Assembly (NCBI RefSeq): GCF_026343185.1
Contig: NZ_JAPEMA010000004.1
Location: 424,929 to 488,928 of the forward strand
Direction of reading: 5' to 3'
Length of the DNA: 64,000 nt
From: Streptomyces sp. NBC_00091
Lineage (GTDB): Bacteria; Actinomycetota; Actinomycetes; Streptomycetales; Streptomycetaceae
Shown piece by piece: positions 64,000-64,000 of this stretch. The translations under genes and the position numbers were made by a program. The notes under the pieces were generated by a model. That model was given only the letters and a program-made list of their open reading frames with translations. It ran no database searches and had not been told where the DNA came from. Position 1 is the first letter of the stretch; each line of letters opens with the position of its first letter.

Positions 64000-64000
64000 C

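Overview
The window is high-GC DNA with RBS-led GTG and TTG starts, rare TTA codons, Tat and lipoprotein secretion signals, a WhiB-family gene and xylanase, cellulase and arabinofuranosidase families typical of Streptomyces. It is best read as a chromosomal segment of a Streptomyces species (or close relative) that is largely devoted to pentose and plant cell-wall polysaccharide use.

Left part, 0-20 kb, is monosaccharide uptake and entry into the pentose phosphate pathway. It holds the start of a multiple-sugar ABC transporter (ATPase cut by the edge, ChvE-like binding protein), a secreted GH62 arabinofuranosidase, the xylose genes xylA <-> xylB-xylR, the arabinose genes araB-araA, a YtfQRT-YjfF-like pentose ABC operon ending in an aldose 1-epimerase, a LacI-family regulator and araD.

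Middle, 20-31 kb, is polymer attack. A GH9 cellulase is wrecked by frameshifts. It is followed by an XlnA-type GH10 xylanase with CBM13, two GH6 cellulases with a divergent LacI regulator and a palindromic operator between them, and a GH127 beta-L-arabinofuranosidase with two C-terminal trefoils.

From 31 to 46 kb lies a divergent xylan locus. Leftward run a LacI regulator (BxlR-like), a GH3 beta-xylosidase and a GH43. Rightward run bxlEFG-like transporter genes, GH30, GH10, a Gfo/Idh oxidoreductase, a PmoA/DUF6807 protein, a cupin and a second GH62, most of them overlapping or closely spaced.

From 46 to 60 kb functional secreted enzymes are mixed with debris. The enzymes are GH43-CBM6-CBM13, a wall-anchored GH-A enzyme ending in a LAxTG sorting signal, and GH43-CBM42. 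The debris is an ABC exporter tail, a cas1 tail beside an intact-looking cas2, a GH43 with an in-frame stop, an IS4-type transposase tail, and GNAT and radical-SAM fragments. The last 8 kb are housekeeping-like: an oxidoreductase with a PadR regulator, a SnoaL-like protein, an MHS transporter lacking a segment, panD, a GNAT, a racemase-like protein, an Rpf-LysM-M23 wall hydrolase and a DMT transporter running off the right edge.

The strongest systems-level signal is a 16-bp palindrome of the form TTGTKARCGYTMACAA. It recurs at nine places, in front of nearly every arabinose-related gene, and once inside a coding sequence. A second palindrome, CGAAAGNATTTCG, links xlnA with the bxl locus. The xylA/xylB gap carries a third, XylR-like operator. 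The window thus looks like three separately controlled regulons (arabinose, xylan/xylobiose, xylose) plus a small cellulase unit. TTA codons near the 5' ends of several secreted enzymes add a possible bldA link. All statements are from reading the sequence; no database search was run.
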